A DNA stretch of 64,000 nucleotides, taken from NCBI RefSeq assembly GCF_003931795.1, contig NZ_CP034234.1, forward strand, positions 1,612,001 through 1,676,000, written 5' to 3'. The stretch's first letter is position 1; every line of letters starts with the position of its first letter. The notes under the pieces are model-generated. The model saw only the letters and a program-made list of their open reading frames with translations, did no database searches and was not told where the DNA came from. This document shows positions 18,426 through 27,241 of the stretch, piece by piece. The stretch comes from Erysipelothrix piscisicarius (GTDB taxonomy: Bacteria; Bacillota_I; Bacilli_A; Erysipelotrichales; Erysipelotrichaceae). The position numbers and the translations under genes are program-made.

Positions 18426-18908
18426 ATGTTTAATGAAGCATTGCAGAAATTAAAGTCACCGAGGTCTTTGATGAAACTTGCGTTGTTTACGATTTTCTTT
18501 CTAGGAATCTATACGCTCATCGATTCTTTCAACCTCAGTTACCGTGAGATGATTCTTGGATATGGTATTTATCTCGTTATTATCAATGTGTTTATGAATC
18601 TACTCATGGCCCTACTCAGTGGCCTGTTGATGGTATTAAACACAGTAATGGTAGATCTCAAAGGTATCGAAAGTAAAGGAGCAAATCTCAGCTTTGTATC
18701 CATTCTTTTCGGAATTCTTACCTACGGGTGTACCCCTTGTGGTATTGCATTTTTTGCGAATATCGGAATTGCATTCTCTGTGATTGTACTTCCTTTAGCC
18801 GGACTTCCGTACAAATTACTTTCTCTCGTATTAATCCTTCTCGGACTGATCTGGACTCGTTATGAAATCAATAATACAACATGTAAAATAAAAGCACCTA
18901 CTGCATAG
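18426..18908 (+). CDS. Small polytopic membrane protein with a GCTPCG motif, CstR-type regulon member
   Basis: 160 residues with four to five hydrophobic helices (LMKLALFTIFFLGIYTLI, MILGYGIYLVIINVFMNL, LMALLSGLLMVLNTVMV, IAFSVIVLPLAGLPYKLL, LVLILLGLIW). A loop or helix edge carries ILTYGCTPCGIAFFANIG, a CxxC pair, and a further Cys lies near the C-terminus (NNTTCK). I do not recognise a named family. The promoter has the same operator as trxA, and the adjacent genes encode a persulfide-sensor-like repressor and a rhodanese, so a role in sulfur, thiol or metal transport is inferred. RBS AAGAGGTGAACAAAG. Confidence 0.7.
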   Translation: MFNEALQKLKSPRSLMKLALFTIFFLGIYTLIDSFNLSYREMILGYGIYLVIINVFMNLLMALLSGLLMVLNTVMVDLKGIESKGANLSFVSILFGILTYGCTPCGIAFFANIGIAFSVIVLPLAGLPYKLLSLVLILLGLIWTRYEINNTTCKIKAPTA

Positions 18909-18921
18909 GTGCTTTTGTTTT
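18890..18921 (+). terminator. Terminator of the small membrane-protein gene
   Basis: Arms AAAAGCACCTA / TAGGTGCTTTT with a 5-nt loop and T-rich tail; it overlaps the end of the gene. Confidence 0.88.
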
Positions 18922-18937
18922 TGTATTTAAATGTGTT

Positions 18938-19186
18938 TTAACGAGACTTTACAATAAGGTTGATTGCATCTTGAACCCGTTCATGATCACGACCCGATTC
19001 ATCGACACAATCAAGGAGGTTATCTACGGCTATGAGTTTAATGATACGATCAACACTTGATCGAACAGCAGTCAATTGGACTAGCACATCCTGACAACTC
19101 TCTCCTTCTTCAAGCATACGTGTAACGCCACGTATTTGACCTTCCGCACGTTTTAAACGGTTTAATAATTGTTTTTCACATGTCAT
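18938..19186 (-). CDS. CsoR-family repressor, CstR-like persulfide sensor
   Basis: 82 residues, typical DUF156 length. The family helix RLKRAEGQIRGVTRMLEEGE is at residues 11-30. The two cysteines Cys31 and Cys60 occupy the positions of the redox pair of CstR, and the residue four before Cys60 is Asn56, not the His that completes the copper site of CsoR. This fits a sulfane-sulfur sensor and not a copper sensor. It is encoded 2 bp after the rhodanese gene. The likely operators are the two TATACC(8)GGTATA... type repeats at 18377 and 19901. Confidence 0.88.
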   Translation of the reverse strand: MTCEKQLLNRLKRAEGQIRGVTRMLEEGESCQDVLVQLTAVRSSVDRIIKLIAVDNLLDCVDESGRDHERVQDAINLIVKSR

Positions 19187-19188
19187 TG

Positions 19189-19485
19189 TTACATCGCTCC
19201 CTTATAAATCGACATACCACCCATTACATTCACAACATGATATCCTTTGTCCGCAAGAAAACGTGATGCCTCTTGAGAACGATGTCCCGTAAGACAAATA
19301 ATATGGTACGTAATCTCTTTCGAAAGATTGGTATAGTGACGGTTTAATTCACCCAGTGGAATATTGATTGCGCCATCAATATGACCGCTTTCATATTCCC
19401 ATTCATCCCGGACATCAATTATATTTAAAGGCACTTTGCGACCAAGTTGTGATTCTAATTCGGGGGTCATAATAGTTTTATACAT
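19189..19485 (-). CDS. Single-domain rhodanese (sulfurtransferase)
   Basis: 98 residues. NIIDVRDEWEYESGHIDGAI is the classic rhodanese N-terminal signature, and the active-site loop is IICLTGHRSQEA with Cys64 as the persulfide-carrying residue. Such proteins transfer sulfane sulfur to thiol acceptors. The gene sits between trxA and the CstR-like repressor on the same strand, with a terminator-like hairpin upstream that would reduce read-through from trxA. RBS AGGAAGGGTATAACT before ATG. Confidence 0.93.
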   Translation of the reverse strand: MYKTIMTPELESQLGRKVPLNIIDVRDEWEYESGHIDGAINIPLGELNRHYTNLSKEITYHIICLTGHRSQEASRFLADKGYHVVNVMGGMSIYKGAM

Positions 19486-19500
19486 AGTTATACCCTTCCT

Positions 19501-19533
19501 AAAAAATATAATGTGGCACTTGCCACATTATAT
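19501..19533 (-). terminator. Hairpin between trxA and the rhodanese gene
   Basis: Perfect arms TATAATGTGGCA / TGCCACATTATA (12 bp) with a 2-nt spacer; on the minus strand it is followed by TTTTTT. It probably acts as terminator or attenuator after trxA. Confidence 0.75.
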
Positions 19534-19547
19534 AATATCTTTATAAA

Positions 19548-19859
19548 TTATAATTTACTGTCTAAGTATTTTTCAAGTGCTTGTTTTGGTTGGAATCCAC
19601 TGATTTTTTCAATAGGTTCGCCATCTTTAAACAAGATCATTGTCGGAATACTCATAACATTAAATTCCGTTGCTGTTTGACGGTTTTCATCAATGTCTAA
19701 TTTCGCTACTTTGATTTTGCCTTCATATTTATCTGCAAGCTCATCAATAACAGGTGCGAGCATCTTACATGGTCCACACCATTCCGCAAAGAAATCTACA
19801 AATACAAGTCCCTCTGAAGTTTGTTCTTTAAAATCTTTATCTGTTATATGTAATGCCAT
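19548..19859 (-). CDS. trxA: Thioredoxin
   Basis: 103 residues with the active site WCGPC at Cys28/Cys31, FFAEWCGPCKMLAPVIDELA, the cis-Pro region SIPTMILFKDGE and GFQPKQALEKYL at the end, all standard for TrxA. It reduces disulfides and persulfides in the cytoplasm. The promoter carries a CstR-type operator over its -10 box, which places this thioredoxin in the sulfane-sulfur regulon with the adjacent rhodanese and repressor. Confidence 0.95.
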   Translation of the reverse strand: MALHITDKDFKEQTSEGLVFVDFFAEWCGPCKMLAPVIDELADKYEGKIKVAKLDIDENRQTATEFNVMSIPTMILFKDGEPIEKISGFQPKQALEKYLDSKL

Positions 19860-19898
19860 AATTGTTACACTCCTTTTGGTTATTTACCTTATGACACT

Positions 19899-19918
19899 AT
19901 TATACCCCCTACGGTATA
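19899..19918 (-). promoter_or_regulatory. CstR/CsoR-type operator overlapping the -10 box of trxA
   Basis: TATACCCCCTACGGTATA (19901-19918) differs from the site at 18377 only in the central GT/AC. The minus-strand -10 box TATAAT (19904-19899) overlaps its edge. Confidence 0.8.
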
Positions 19919-19938
19919 ATAGTAAAGACATTTGCTTA

Positions 19939-19971
19939 AAAAAAGACAATCTTTTAAAAGATTGTCCTTTC
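19939..19971. terminator. Hairpin next to the IS30 insertion
   Basis: Perfect palindrome GACAATCTTTT / AAAAGATTGTC (19946-19967) with A7 and T-rich flanks. It can end transcription arriving from either side. Confidence 0.7.
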
Positions 19972-20070
19972 CTAAATTCAAATCTCAACCGCACCACCCA
20001 AGGTGCGGTTGTTTTTGTATAATAAAAGGAGCCCACCCGACTATGAACTGAACCCCAAATTTTGGACAAG

Positions 20071-20960
20071 CTAATTATCTTTTAAATTTAAGGATTGATT
20101 CCTGTATTGAACAGGGGTCAGTCCTTTTAGTTTGCTCTTAATTCTCTTGTTATTATAAGAGTCGATATATTCATCAATTGCATCAACTAATTCTTCTACC
20201 TTTTTATACTTATGTTCTTGGTCATAATACATTTCTGATTTTAGTAGCCCAAAAAAGCCCTCCATGAGTCCGTTATCAATACTATTTCCCTTTCTTGACA
20301 TACTTCTAATCATCGAATGTGCTTCTAATTCTTTCACATAAAATTGATGTTGGTATTGCCATCCTCTATCCGAATGAATAATTGTTCCTTGCGTATCGTT
20401 ACAAGAAAATGCCTTGTGAAGCACGTCTCTAGTTTGATCAAATTAGGACTTGTAGATATGTTGTAAGATACAATGTATCTACCATATGCATCAAGTATTG
20501 GTGAAAGATAGATTTTCTTCCTTGCACATTAAACTCAGTGATATCCGTAAACCATTTTGATTGGGTTTATCAGCTTCAAAATCTCTTTGAACTCGATTCT
20601 CAACAATGGTTCCCACTGTCCCTTTATATGAAGAATACTTACGTTTCTTTCTTATGATTGAATGTAATCCCATTTATTCATAAGTCTCAAGACTTTCTTG
20701 TGATTTACACGAATTCCTCGATTATTTAGTTCTAAAGTAATTCTACGATAACCATATCGTCCTTTGTGATCATAATAGATTTCTATAATCTCTTGCATGA
20801 GTTCGTCGTTTTGGTATCAAAATCAATTTTGAAACGTAGAAGTAGTAAGTAGATCGAGCGAGTCGGATATTTTAAAAGAATCTCTAAGGGATATTTTGTC
20901 GTAGTAAGGAAACTACTCTGGTTTTCTTCTTTCGCGCTCCACCCTTTGTTTCACTACGGC
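20071..20960 (-). pseudogene. IS3-family transposase orfB remnant
   Basis: Pieces in several frames. The 3' part (20071-20424) has TIIHSDRGWQYQHQFYVKEL, MIRSMSRKGNSIDNGLMEGF and the glutamate of the DDE triad in LMEGFFGLLK. Upstream pieces include KRKYSSYKGTVG and NRVQRDFEADKPNQ, which are the linker before the first Asp. Several shifts separate them, so it is inactive. Confidence 0.85.
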
Positions 20961-21406
20961 ATTCAATTTTTAAATATTCATTCTCCGCTTCCAAATACTT
21001 GTTTTTCTTCAATGCCTTTAGTTCATCATTAACTGTTAACAGTTTAGTTGGTTTTGTCATAGATGGTTTACCTCGTTTCCGTTCTATGACATTATAGCCG
21101 TTTTCTTTATAATTTTAATCAATTGTAAATCAATCCATCAGAACTTAATCCAAGTTCGATGGCGATAGCTATTGTACTTTCTCCATCCATTAATATCCGA
21201 TTTATTACTTCTGACTTAAATTCATGAGAATAAAAGTGATTTTTGTTTCGTCTTAGAACATTGGGTCCATGTTGATCGATAAGTCTTACCAAATATTTAA
21301 TACTTGATTTATTAATACCATACTCATTTACTAATGAACATACTGATTGTCCTAACTTTCGTTTTTCATATATTTCAATTTTTTGTTTTCGTGTTAGCTT
21401 AGCCAT
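20960..21406 (-). pseudogene. IS3-family orfA remnant
   Basis: Starts MAKLTRKQKIEIYEKRKLGQ behind AGGAGGTGCGGTTTTTT and contains a helix-turn-helix (SVCSLVNEYGINKSSIKYLV). It hits a stop at 21119; further matches such as NGYNVIERKRGKP and AENEYLKIECR continue in other frames to about 20960. Confidence 0.8.
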
Positions 21407-21471
21407 AAAAAACCGCACCTCCTCATCTTTGTCCAAGATTCGGGGTGCGGTTCACTAAAAGGAGCTCCCAT

Positions 21472-22402
21472 ATGAAGTATAAACAATTAGATAAAAAAAT
21501 GAAAGACCAAATTGATATTCTATTAAGCATCGGCTACTCTATGCGCAAGGCAGCACGTAAACTCAATATATCTCATTCTACGATTTCTAGATATAAAATA
21601 ATGTCTATAAGAAACGAACGATTGATATTCGAGAAAAATATTCCCACTTAATCGAATATCTGCATTCTCACTATGATCCTAAAGTTCATTGGGTAGAAGT
21701 ATGCTTGAGTAACTATAAACGATATCATCCATATAAACCGTGTGTTTCATCGCAGCAAGTCTATAACTGGATTAATCAAGGTAAACTTGATATAAACCAA
21801 ATAGAATGTGCTATAAACGTCGAAAACGTAAAGAGAATTAGTGGAATGATGAATCACTTGAGATGGAACTTGGAAAAAACGGTACTTCAATTAGCCTTAG
21901 ACCTAAATACATTGAGGAACGTAACGAGATTGGCCATCTCGAAATCGACTCTATAATCGGTAAGAAACATGAATCTGCAGCGATTATATCCATTGTAGAC
22001 CGCTGCTCAAGAATGACCTGGCTTATTAAAGCAGAATATCGATATGACTATTACACATCAAACTTAATTCGAAAATTTATTGAAGAGAATAATATAACCA
22101 CGAAATCGATAACAGTAGATAATGGACTTGAATTTAAAACATTAGGAATTACAGCCAAGCGGTTGGGTGTGAAACTATATAAGTGTGATCCATACTGTTC
22201 TTTTCAACGTGGAACCAATGAACGAGCGAATGCAATCGTTAGAAGGTTTATACCAAAAGGAAAATCAATGTATGATATAGCGCAACAATATCTTGATGAT
22301 ATTTGCTTCAAAATTAACTCAATGCCGCGAAAAATATTTGACTTCAAAACGGCCTATGAGATAGACTTTAATAAAAGTGAAAGTGGTGCGGTTGAGATTT
22401 GA
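21472..22402 (+). pseudogene. IS30-family transposase, broken
   Basis: ATG at 21472 behind AAAAGGAGCTCCCAT. The N-terminal HTH (DILLSIGYSMRKAARKLNIS) ends at 21651; the middle part (HYDPKVHWVEVCLSNYKRYH, VSSQQVYNWINQGKLDINQI) is in a second frame and the catalytic part (ERNEIGHLEIDSIIGKKHES, KSITVDNGLEF, FQRGTNERANAIVRRFIPKG) in a third. An in-frame stop also lies near 21839. The DDE residues are all still visible but cannot be made as one protein. Confidence 0.88.
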
Positions 22403-22408
22403 TAAAAG

Positions 22409-22441
22409 AAAAAAACAGCGTGTTGCACTCGCTGTTTTTTT
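22409..22441 (-). terminator. Terminator of the two-component operon
   Basis: Arms AAAAACAGCG / CGCTGTTTTT with a 9-nt loop; it lies 0-30 bp after the histidine kinase stop and abuts the IS30 end. Confidence 0.85.
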
Positions 22442-23756
22442 ATGGGTTTATGGGTAATTCTACTTTCGTTATAAATACACCTTCATTTTGTGATGTGGAA
22501 AAATGGCCTTTATGCGTATCTACAATTTTTCGACATGAGAGCAATCCAAAACCTGAAGCATTTTCTGTCACCTGGTCTATCCGCGTGATATTGGAAATCT
22601 CGAGGGTACACCATAAATTTTCAAGCGTAATTTGAATTTGAATCTCTGACATGGGTTCTGCATACTTTAAGAGATTCGAAATAATATTTTCAAACAAGCG
22701 ATCCATATAGTATAGATTCAAATTTACATAATAGTCATCATCTGTTATCGTTTGACGAACTTCAACTTCAAATTCATTTAACTTTAAATCAGATTTTAGA
22801 CGGTCTACAGCACCCTCAATAAAATCTTGAACATAAACTCGTTCGAGGGGTAATTCGCTGTCTTCATTTAACGAGAGCGTTGAAAAAAGTGAAAACAGTT
22901 CATCCGAAATGGTTTTCATTTGAAGTGCCTTCTGCTCACATCGATTCGCAAGTTCTTCGATATCTTCAGATTGAGACTCCAATTTAATAAGGGTAATATA
23001 ACCGATCAATGAAGTAAGTGGCGTTCTTAAATCATGAGCAAGACTTGTCACAAGTTCTTTAAGTGCATTTTCAGAAATAACCAGTTCTTGGTTCTTTTGA
23101 GATAACTCAGTAATCAGTGCATTAATTTCAAAACTTAAACGTCCGAGCTCATCGTTTCCTTTGTCACTAATGTAACTGTTGGGGGTTCCTGCCCCAATAA
23201 TTTCAATTTCATTGGTAAGCTGCTTAACCCTTTTGGTGATATTTCGGATACCATAATAAAAAACAAGTAAAAATGTAATGGATGAAAGCGTGAGTCCAAG
23301 ATAGGTAGCGTAGTTTTCCACTTCCGCCCGCACTGAATACAACATATCAATATAGAAGTATTTACCACCAATATAAAGCATTGTCGATTCAAGTGACGTA
23401 TTTCCGGCAATCTCGAGTTCTTTACTTATAAAGAGATCGTCGTTTGTATAGACGATGTTATTATTGTCAACATCTACGATATAGATAATCATACACTTAT
23501 GATTTTCCAACCATGGACTTAGATCTTCAATGTTCATTTCGGTAATGTCGTTATCAATAATGTAATGCTGGAGATCTTGCTTGTCACGAAGCATTCGCGA
23601 GTGAATCCGCTCTTCACCCTTTACATATGTTGCAATCGGGTCAATCGAAACCGATATCGTAACAACAAATACGAATAACGATACAAAAATTGATCCCACC
23701 GTTATAAGAAATATTTTTAAGCCAAGTGTGAGTGACTGCTTCTGATGTTTAATCAA
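22440..23756 (-). CDS. VanS-like sensor histidine kinase
   Basis: About 438 residues if translation starts at TTG 23756, which has GAGG 8 bp upstream and overlaps the regulator gene by 8 bp. Layout: TM1 (LGLKIFLITVGSIFVSLFVF), an extracytoplasmic sensor of about 110 residues, TM2 (TYLGLTLSSITFLLVFYYGI), HAMP, the phospho-acceptor H-box SLAHDLRTPLTSLIGY, N-box ENIISNLLKYAEP and G-box ASGFGLLSCRKIV. The HDLRTPLTSLIGY box is of the VanS/OmpR-partner type. It should sense an envelope signal and phosphorylate the adjacent regulator. Its place next to a surface acylation module suggests control of that module. Confidence 0.9.
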   Translation of the reverse strand: MIKHQKQSLTLGLKIFLITVGSIFVSLFVFVVTISVSIDPIATYVKGEERIHSRMLRDKQDLQHYIIDNDITEMNIEDLSPWLENHKCMIIYIVDVDNNNIVYTNDDLFISKELEIAGNTSLESTMLYIGGKYFYIDMLYSVRAEVENYATYLGLTLSSITFLLVFYYGIRNITKRVKQLTNEIEIIGAGTPNSYISDKGNDELGRLSFEINALITELSQKNQELVISENALKELVTSLAHDLRTPLTSLIGYITLIKLESQSEDIEELANRCEQKALQMKTISDELFSLFSTLSLNEDSELPLERVYVQDFIEGAVDRLKSDLKLNEFEVEVRQTITDDDYYVNLNLYYMDRLFENIISNLLKYAEPMSEIQIQITLENLWCTLEISNITRIDQVTENASGFGLLSCRKIVDTHKGHFSTSQNEGVFITKVELPINP

Positions 23757-24444
23757 TTTTATATCCTCGACCCCATATGTTTTTGATAATATTTGGGTTT
23801 TCAGGACAATGTTCAATTTTCTTTCTTAAATTACGAATATGAACCATGACTGTATTTGCAGAGGCGTAGAGATACTCATCTTGCCAAACATTTTCATAAA
23901 TACTTTGAATTGAGAATATCTTCCCACGATTAGTCGCCAATAATTTTAAAATACGAAATTCTCGTTCTGTTAAATCGAGGGGTAACCCATCTTTTAAAGT
24001 GATTCCTTTTTCAAGATCGATGGTGATGGAGTCAATGGTGTTTATTATGTTTTGTGCTGCCCGATGCTCCGTAGCACGATCGTATTGAATGTATCGTCTT
24101 AGTAATGATTTTACACGGAGGCTGAGCTCAGAAAAAGAAAATGGTTTGCTTAGGTAGTCATCCCCACCAACAGAAAAACCTACAAATTTATCTTGCTCTG
24201 TAGCTTTTGCAGAAACAAATAAGATTGGAACATTATACTTTCTTCTTATGGCCTCGCTTACCTCAAATCCCGTAACCTCAGGCATCATAACATCTAAAAT
24301 CACGAGTTTGATGCTTTCATCGAGATAACGCATTGCGTCATTTCCATCAGAGGCAACAACAACCTCATAACCATCAATTTCTAAATAGCGTTTCATCAAA
24401 TCTCTAATCTCTTTGTCGTCGTCAACAATTAGTATCTTTTTCAT
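23749..24444 (-). CDS. OmpR/PhoB-family response regulator (VanR-like)
   Basis: 231 residues from the ATG at 24444, which follows AAAGGAGGTGCTT. The receiver domain has the acidic pair VDDDKE, phospho-acceptor Asp in LVILDVMMPEVTGFE, and conserved SAKATEQDK and YLSKPFS. The C-terminal winged helix (FRILKLLATNRGKIFSIQSI to MVHIRNLRKKIEH and WGRGYKI) is typical. The kinase gene overlaps its end. Two direct copies of the motif WTCTTAA lie upstream (24498-24514), the same motif as in the promoter of the acylation module. Confidence 0.94.
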   Translation of the reverse strand: MKKILIVDDDKEIRDLMKRYLEIDGYEVVVASDGNDAMRYLDESIKLVILDVMMPEVTGFEVSEAIRRKYNVPILFVSAKATEQDKFVGFSVGGDDYLSKPFSFSELSLRVKSLLRRYIQYDRATEHRAAQNIINTIDSITIDLEKGITLKDGLPLDLTEREFRILKLLATNRGKIFSIQSIYENVWQDEYLYASANTVMVHIRNLRKKIEHCPENPNIIKNIWGRGYKID

Positions 24445-24497
24445 AAGCACCTCCTTTCTTCTATTATATGTTTCTTTTACAATACATTGTGAGCTAT

Positions 24498-24514
24498 TTA
24501 AGAAATTTTAAGAT
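24498..24514 (-). promoter_or_regulatory. Direct repeats ATCTTAA / TTCTTAA upstream of the response regulator
   Basis: On the minus strand ATCTTAA and TTCTTAA start 10 bp apart, one helical turn, about 30 bp upstream of the -10 box TATAAT (24468-24463). This is the typical arrangement of an OmpR-family activator site. Identical heptamers occur three times at 29964-30002. Confidence 0.6.
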
Positions 24515-24539
24515 TTAACACCTTTAATTTCTTGTTAAA

Positions 24540-25490
24540 TTAGGGGTTAATTTGCTGAATAAATGCATCAAAATCTTTTTGCCATAAAGCACGTTCCGCT
24601 TCGTCGGTGTCACTTTTAATGTTGTAGTTTTGAGCGATGTATTCAATTAGACGCTTCGTTACTTTTTCAGCACCTTTTAAATTCAAGTGGTCCCCTTTGT
24701 CATATGTGTCTTCCTGCCAATTCATGCCAATAGAATCTGCTTCCAAATTTAAATCTAGAAATGGAATGTTATTTTCGTTAGCGTAGGCACTCACACCATT
24801 ATGTTTTTCGTAGGTCCAATTTCTTGGAGACGGTACGCTCACTAAAATTAATTGAATGTTTTCTTCTTTGCACAGTGCTACGATTTGATCGAGATAGTGT
24901 CGATTCAAGGAAGGAATTTCTTTTGATTCTAACGTCTGGTGCATATACGGTCCACGCTCATACGCATTTTCTTTACGATTAATTCGCCAGCCTTTTAGAG
25001 GCTTCCGCTTGATTTCTACGCTTTTTGCTTTTTGTAGCGAAAGTATTTGTTTCCAATTATCGTGATGGTTTAAGATGGGGAACACATTCGCCAAAGTATT
25101 GGTCATGGATTTATCCACTAGATTCGCGATGCCACCAATACTGGTATAAATCTGATTCGTCTCTAACACTATCACTTTCGGATTTTGTTTTTGAATGATA
25201 TGGCTTATGGTCTTATGTCCATCCGCTAAATTTTGAGAAGCAACCGCAATGTTGTAAGACTTTATCCCTAATTTCTCCCAAAATCGCATGGGCATAAAAG
25301 AGGTGAAGGATTCACTGTCTCCACTAAATAACATATCCAAACGATTCGTATCTTCGGCAAAAATACCATTAAATGCAGTACTATTCCCTTTCGCAAATTG
25401 ATCGATTTCATATGGCGCAAAAAGAGGTGTTATTGTAAATAATATAGCAATAAAACCGAGGGTAAACACAATTGATCTAATTATTTTCAT
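24540..25490 (-). CDS. DltD-like SGNH hydrolase-fold protein of the surface acylation module
   Basis: 316 residues from the ATG at 25490 (GGAGGTATT upstream); the frame is open further up but without a ribosome site. An N-terminal membrane anchor (IVFTLGFIAILFTITPLFA) is followed by an extracytoplasmic SGNH/DltD-type domain: LDMLFSGDSESF with the nucleophile-like Ser59, IVLETNQIYTSIGG, IQLILVSVPSPRNW and the Asp/His end GDHLNLKGAEKV. DltD acts outside the membrane in the last step of D-alanyl transfer to teichoic acid. The gene follows the MBOAT gene by 8 bp. Confidence 0.82.
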   Translation of the reverse strand: MKIIRSIVFTLGFIAILFTITPLFAPYEIDQFAKGNSTAFNGIFAEDTNRLDMLFSGDSESFTSFMPMRFWEKLGIKSYNIAVASQNLADGHKTISHIIQKQNPKVIVLETNQIYTSIGGIANLVDKSMTNTLANVFPILNHHDNWKQILSLQKAKSVEIKRKPLKGWRINRKENAYERGPYMHQTLESKEIPSLNRHYLDQIVALCKEENIQLILVSVPSPRNWTYEKHNGVSAYANENNIPFLDLNLEADSIGMNWQEDTYDKGDHLNLKGAEKVTKRLIEYIAQNYNIKSDTDEAERALWQKDFDAFIQQINP

Positions 25491-25498
25491 AATACCTC

Positions 25499-27009
25499 CT
25501 AAAAATTTGCATAGATAAGCTCTACGATTGCATAGCCGTAACCATAGGCTCCAAAAATAACTAAGAATAACATCGCAGCATAGTAAAACGGAGTGCGCAC
25601 ATACCACTTCCACTGCGAAATACGATTTCTAATGTGAACACCCTTTTCTTTAAGAAAGCCCACAACAACCATGATCACAAAACCCACAATAACAACACCA
25701 AAGTCATGAATATCCATCCCCTTATTCAGCAGTGAGCCATCGGTGATTTGTGTCATATTAAAATCACCAAGCATCCGCGTAAACATGAAAATTGCTTTTG
25801 AGATACCGTGTGACCGAAACAACATCATTCCAACATTCACAATCGCCATGGTTCTGATCCATCTCATTGCATTTAAACCTTTGCTTTCGCGATTGATTTT
25901 TGTTTTCTTAAAAAAGAGCGAAAACAGCGGTTCTAAAAGCATTCCGACTGCAATAATGACAAAATAGTACATTCCATATGCGAGATATTGCCATTGGGCT
26001 CCGTGCCATAAACCATTGCAAATCCAAACGACCAATAACGCTCCTAAGGTTGGGACTAATCGACTGTAGCGTTTTCCTATTTTTGTTTTTAACCATTTTG
26101 TGAGTTTACGATTAAATTTCGATAAAGAAATGGGATAAAAAATATAATCTTTAAAAAAACCTCCCAAAGTCATATGCCAACGTCGCCAAAATTCTGAAGC
26201 ACTTTTGGAGAAAAGGGTTGATTAAAATTCTCCGGGAGCTTTATCCCAAAAATTTCAGCGGTACCCAACACGATATCCATCGTTCCAGAGAATTCGGAAT
26301 AAAGTTGAAGCGTGTACGCAAGGATGGCAATTAGAATCACAACACCACCATTTGTATCAACATTTTTGAATACAGATCCTACAAAGGGGTCTAATCGGTC
26401 AGCAATCACAATTTTCTTAATAAGACCCCAAAGCATTCTTTGTAGACCAAAAGTTAATGATGCATACGTAATTGATTCCCCGGTATTCAATTGTGGAATC
26501 ACTTGATTGTATCGCGCTATAGGACCTTCAATGATTGTCGGGAAAAAGGATAAGAACAATATGATTTTTAGTGGATTTCGTTCTGCTTGAATGTTTCCCA
26601 TTTTCACATCTACAAGGTAACTCATTGCTTGTAAAGAGAAGAATGAAATTCCAATGGGTTGTATGAATTTTCGATATGGAAGAGTCACTTCAAAACCTTT
26701 TAGAACTGAATTAAGGTTTTCACCGATAAAATTGTAATATTTAAAAACGGTTAATATCGTAAGTGGTATTAAAATCCCAAGAAATAAGAGTAACTTTTTA
26801 TGTTTGGATTGGGCTAGACCCAATCCAATAGCATATGTTGATAAACTTATGATGAGTAGGTAAGTGATTAGTGTTGAACTCATCAAGAGATAAAAAGTAA
26901 TGCTTCCAAGAAGCATTACAAGATAGCGATATTTTTGACTGCATATTTGATATGCAATCATCACAATCGGTAAAAGCAAGAAAAGGTAAATATAATTGTG
27001 ATATGCCAT
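25499..27009 (-). pseudogene. DltB-like MBOAT acyltransferase, split by a frameshift
   Basis: Two open frames form one MBOAT protein of about 503 residues with some ten membrane helices. The first (27009-26170) ends after LPENFNQPFSPK. One extra A in the run at 26203-26206 restores the core SASEFWRRWHMTLGGFFKDY with the conserved histidine. The second (from 26173) contains the other MBOAT histidine in ICNGLWHGAQW. MBOAT proteins of this type move an acyl group from a carrier protein across the membrane to a surface polymer. The stop of part one and the ATG of part two overlap (ATGA), so both halves might still be translated. ATG at 27009 lies at the stop of the carrier gene. Confidence 0.88.
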
Positions 27010-27239
27010 TAATTTTCACCGCTAAGACGACTTACCATTTCCCACATATTCTTGAGTGTATTAAAATTATTTGGTTTAATCTCATCAAATGGAATTTCAA
27101 TATCAAAGGAATCTTCCAATTCAGCAACCAATGTAAGAATTGAAAACGAATCAAGAATTCGTTTATCAACCAATTCACACTCATTTTCATAATCAATATT
27201 TGGTTTTATATCTTCTAATATTTCTAATAATTTATTCAT
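27009..27239 (-). CDS. DltC-like acyl carrier protein
   Basis: 76 residues, acidic. The phosphopantetheine site is the Ser31 of ILDSFSILTLVAELEDSF, the DSF/DSL pattern of DltC-type carriers. The next motif FDIEIPFDEIKPNNFNTL is the usual helix II-III region. It should carry the acyl group activated by the adenylation enzyme and hand it to the MBOAT protein. The stop overlaps the start of the MBOAT gene by one base. A dedicated Sfp-type transferase is encoded at the divergent end of the cluster. Confidence 0.9.
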   Translation of the reverse strand: MNKLLEILEDIKPNIDYENECELVDKRILDSFSILTLVAELEDSFDIEIPFDEIKPNNFNTLKNMWEMVSRLSGEN

Positions 27240-27241
27240 TC

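Larger units (their letters stand above)
20044..21454 (-). mobile_element. IS3-family insertion sequence, copy 2, nested in the IS30 element
   Basis: 1411 bp. Left end TGAACTGAACCCCAAATTTT and right end (reverse complement) TGAACCGCACCCCGAATCTT are imperfect inverted repeats. A 3-bp target duplication CTA is present (20041-20043 and 21455-21457), as expected for IS3 elements. The target is the leader of the IS30 transposase. The element carries degenerate orfA and orfB on the minus strand. Confidence 0.9.
19979..22401 (+). mobile_element. IS30-family insertion sequence, interrupted by an IS3 element
   Basis: The 19-bp inverted repeat CAAATCTCAACCGCACCAC occurs at 19979-19997 and, inverted, at 22383-22401, without a mismatch. 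Just inside the left end a hairpin CAACCGCACC / GGTGCGGTTG plus T5 (19986-20016) would stop outside transcripts. Without the nested element the length is about 1.0 kb. The transposase gene on the plus strand is broken. I found no clear target duplication. Confidence 0.9.

Noticed and set aside
24540-25613. Longer start of the DltD-like protein at 25613
   Set aside because: The extra N-terminal residues lie in the MBOAT gene and lack a ribosome site; GGAGGTATT directly precedes the ATG at 25490.
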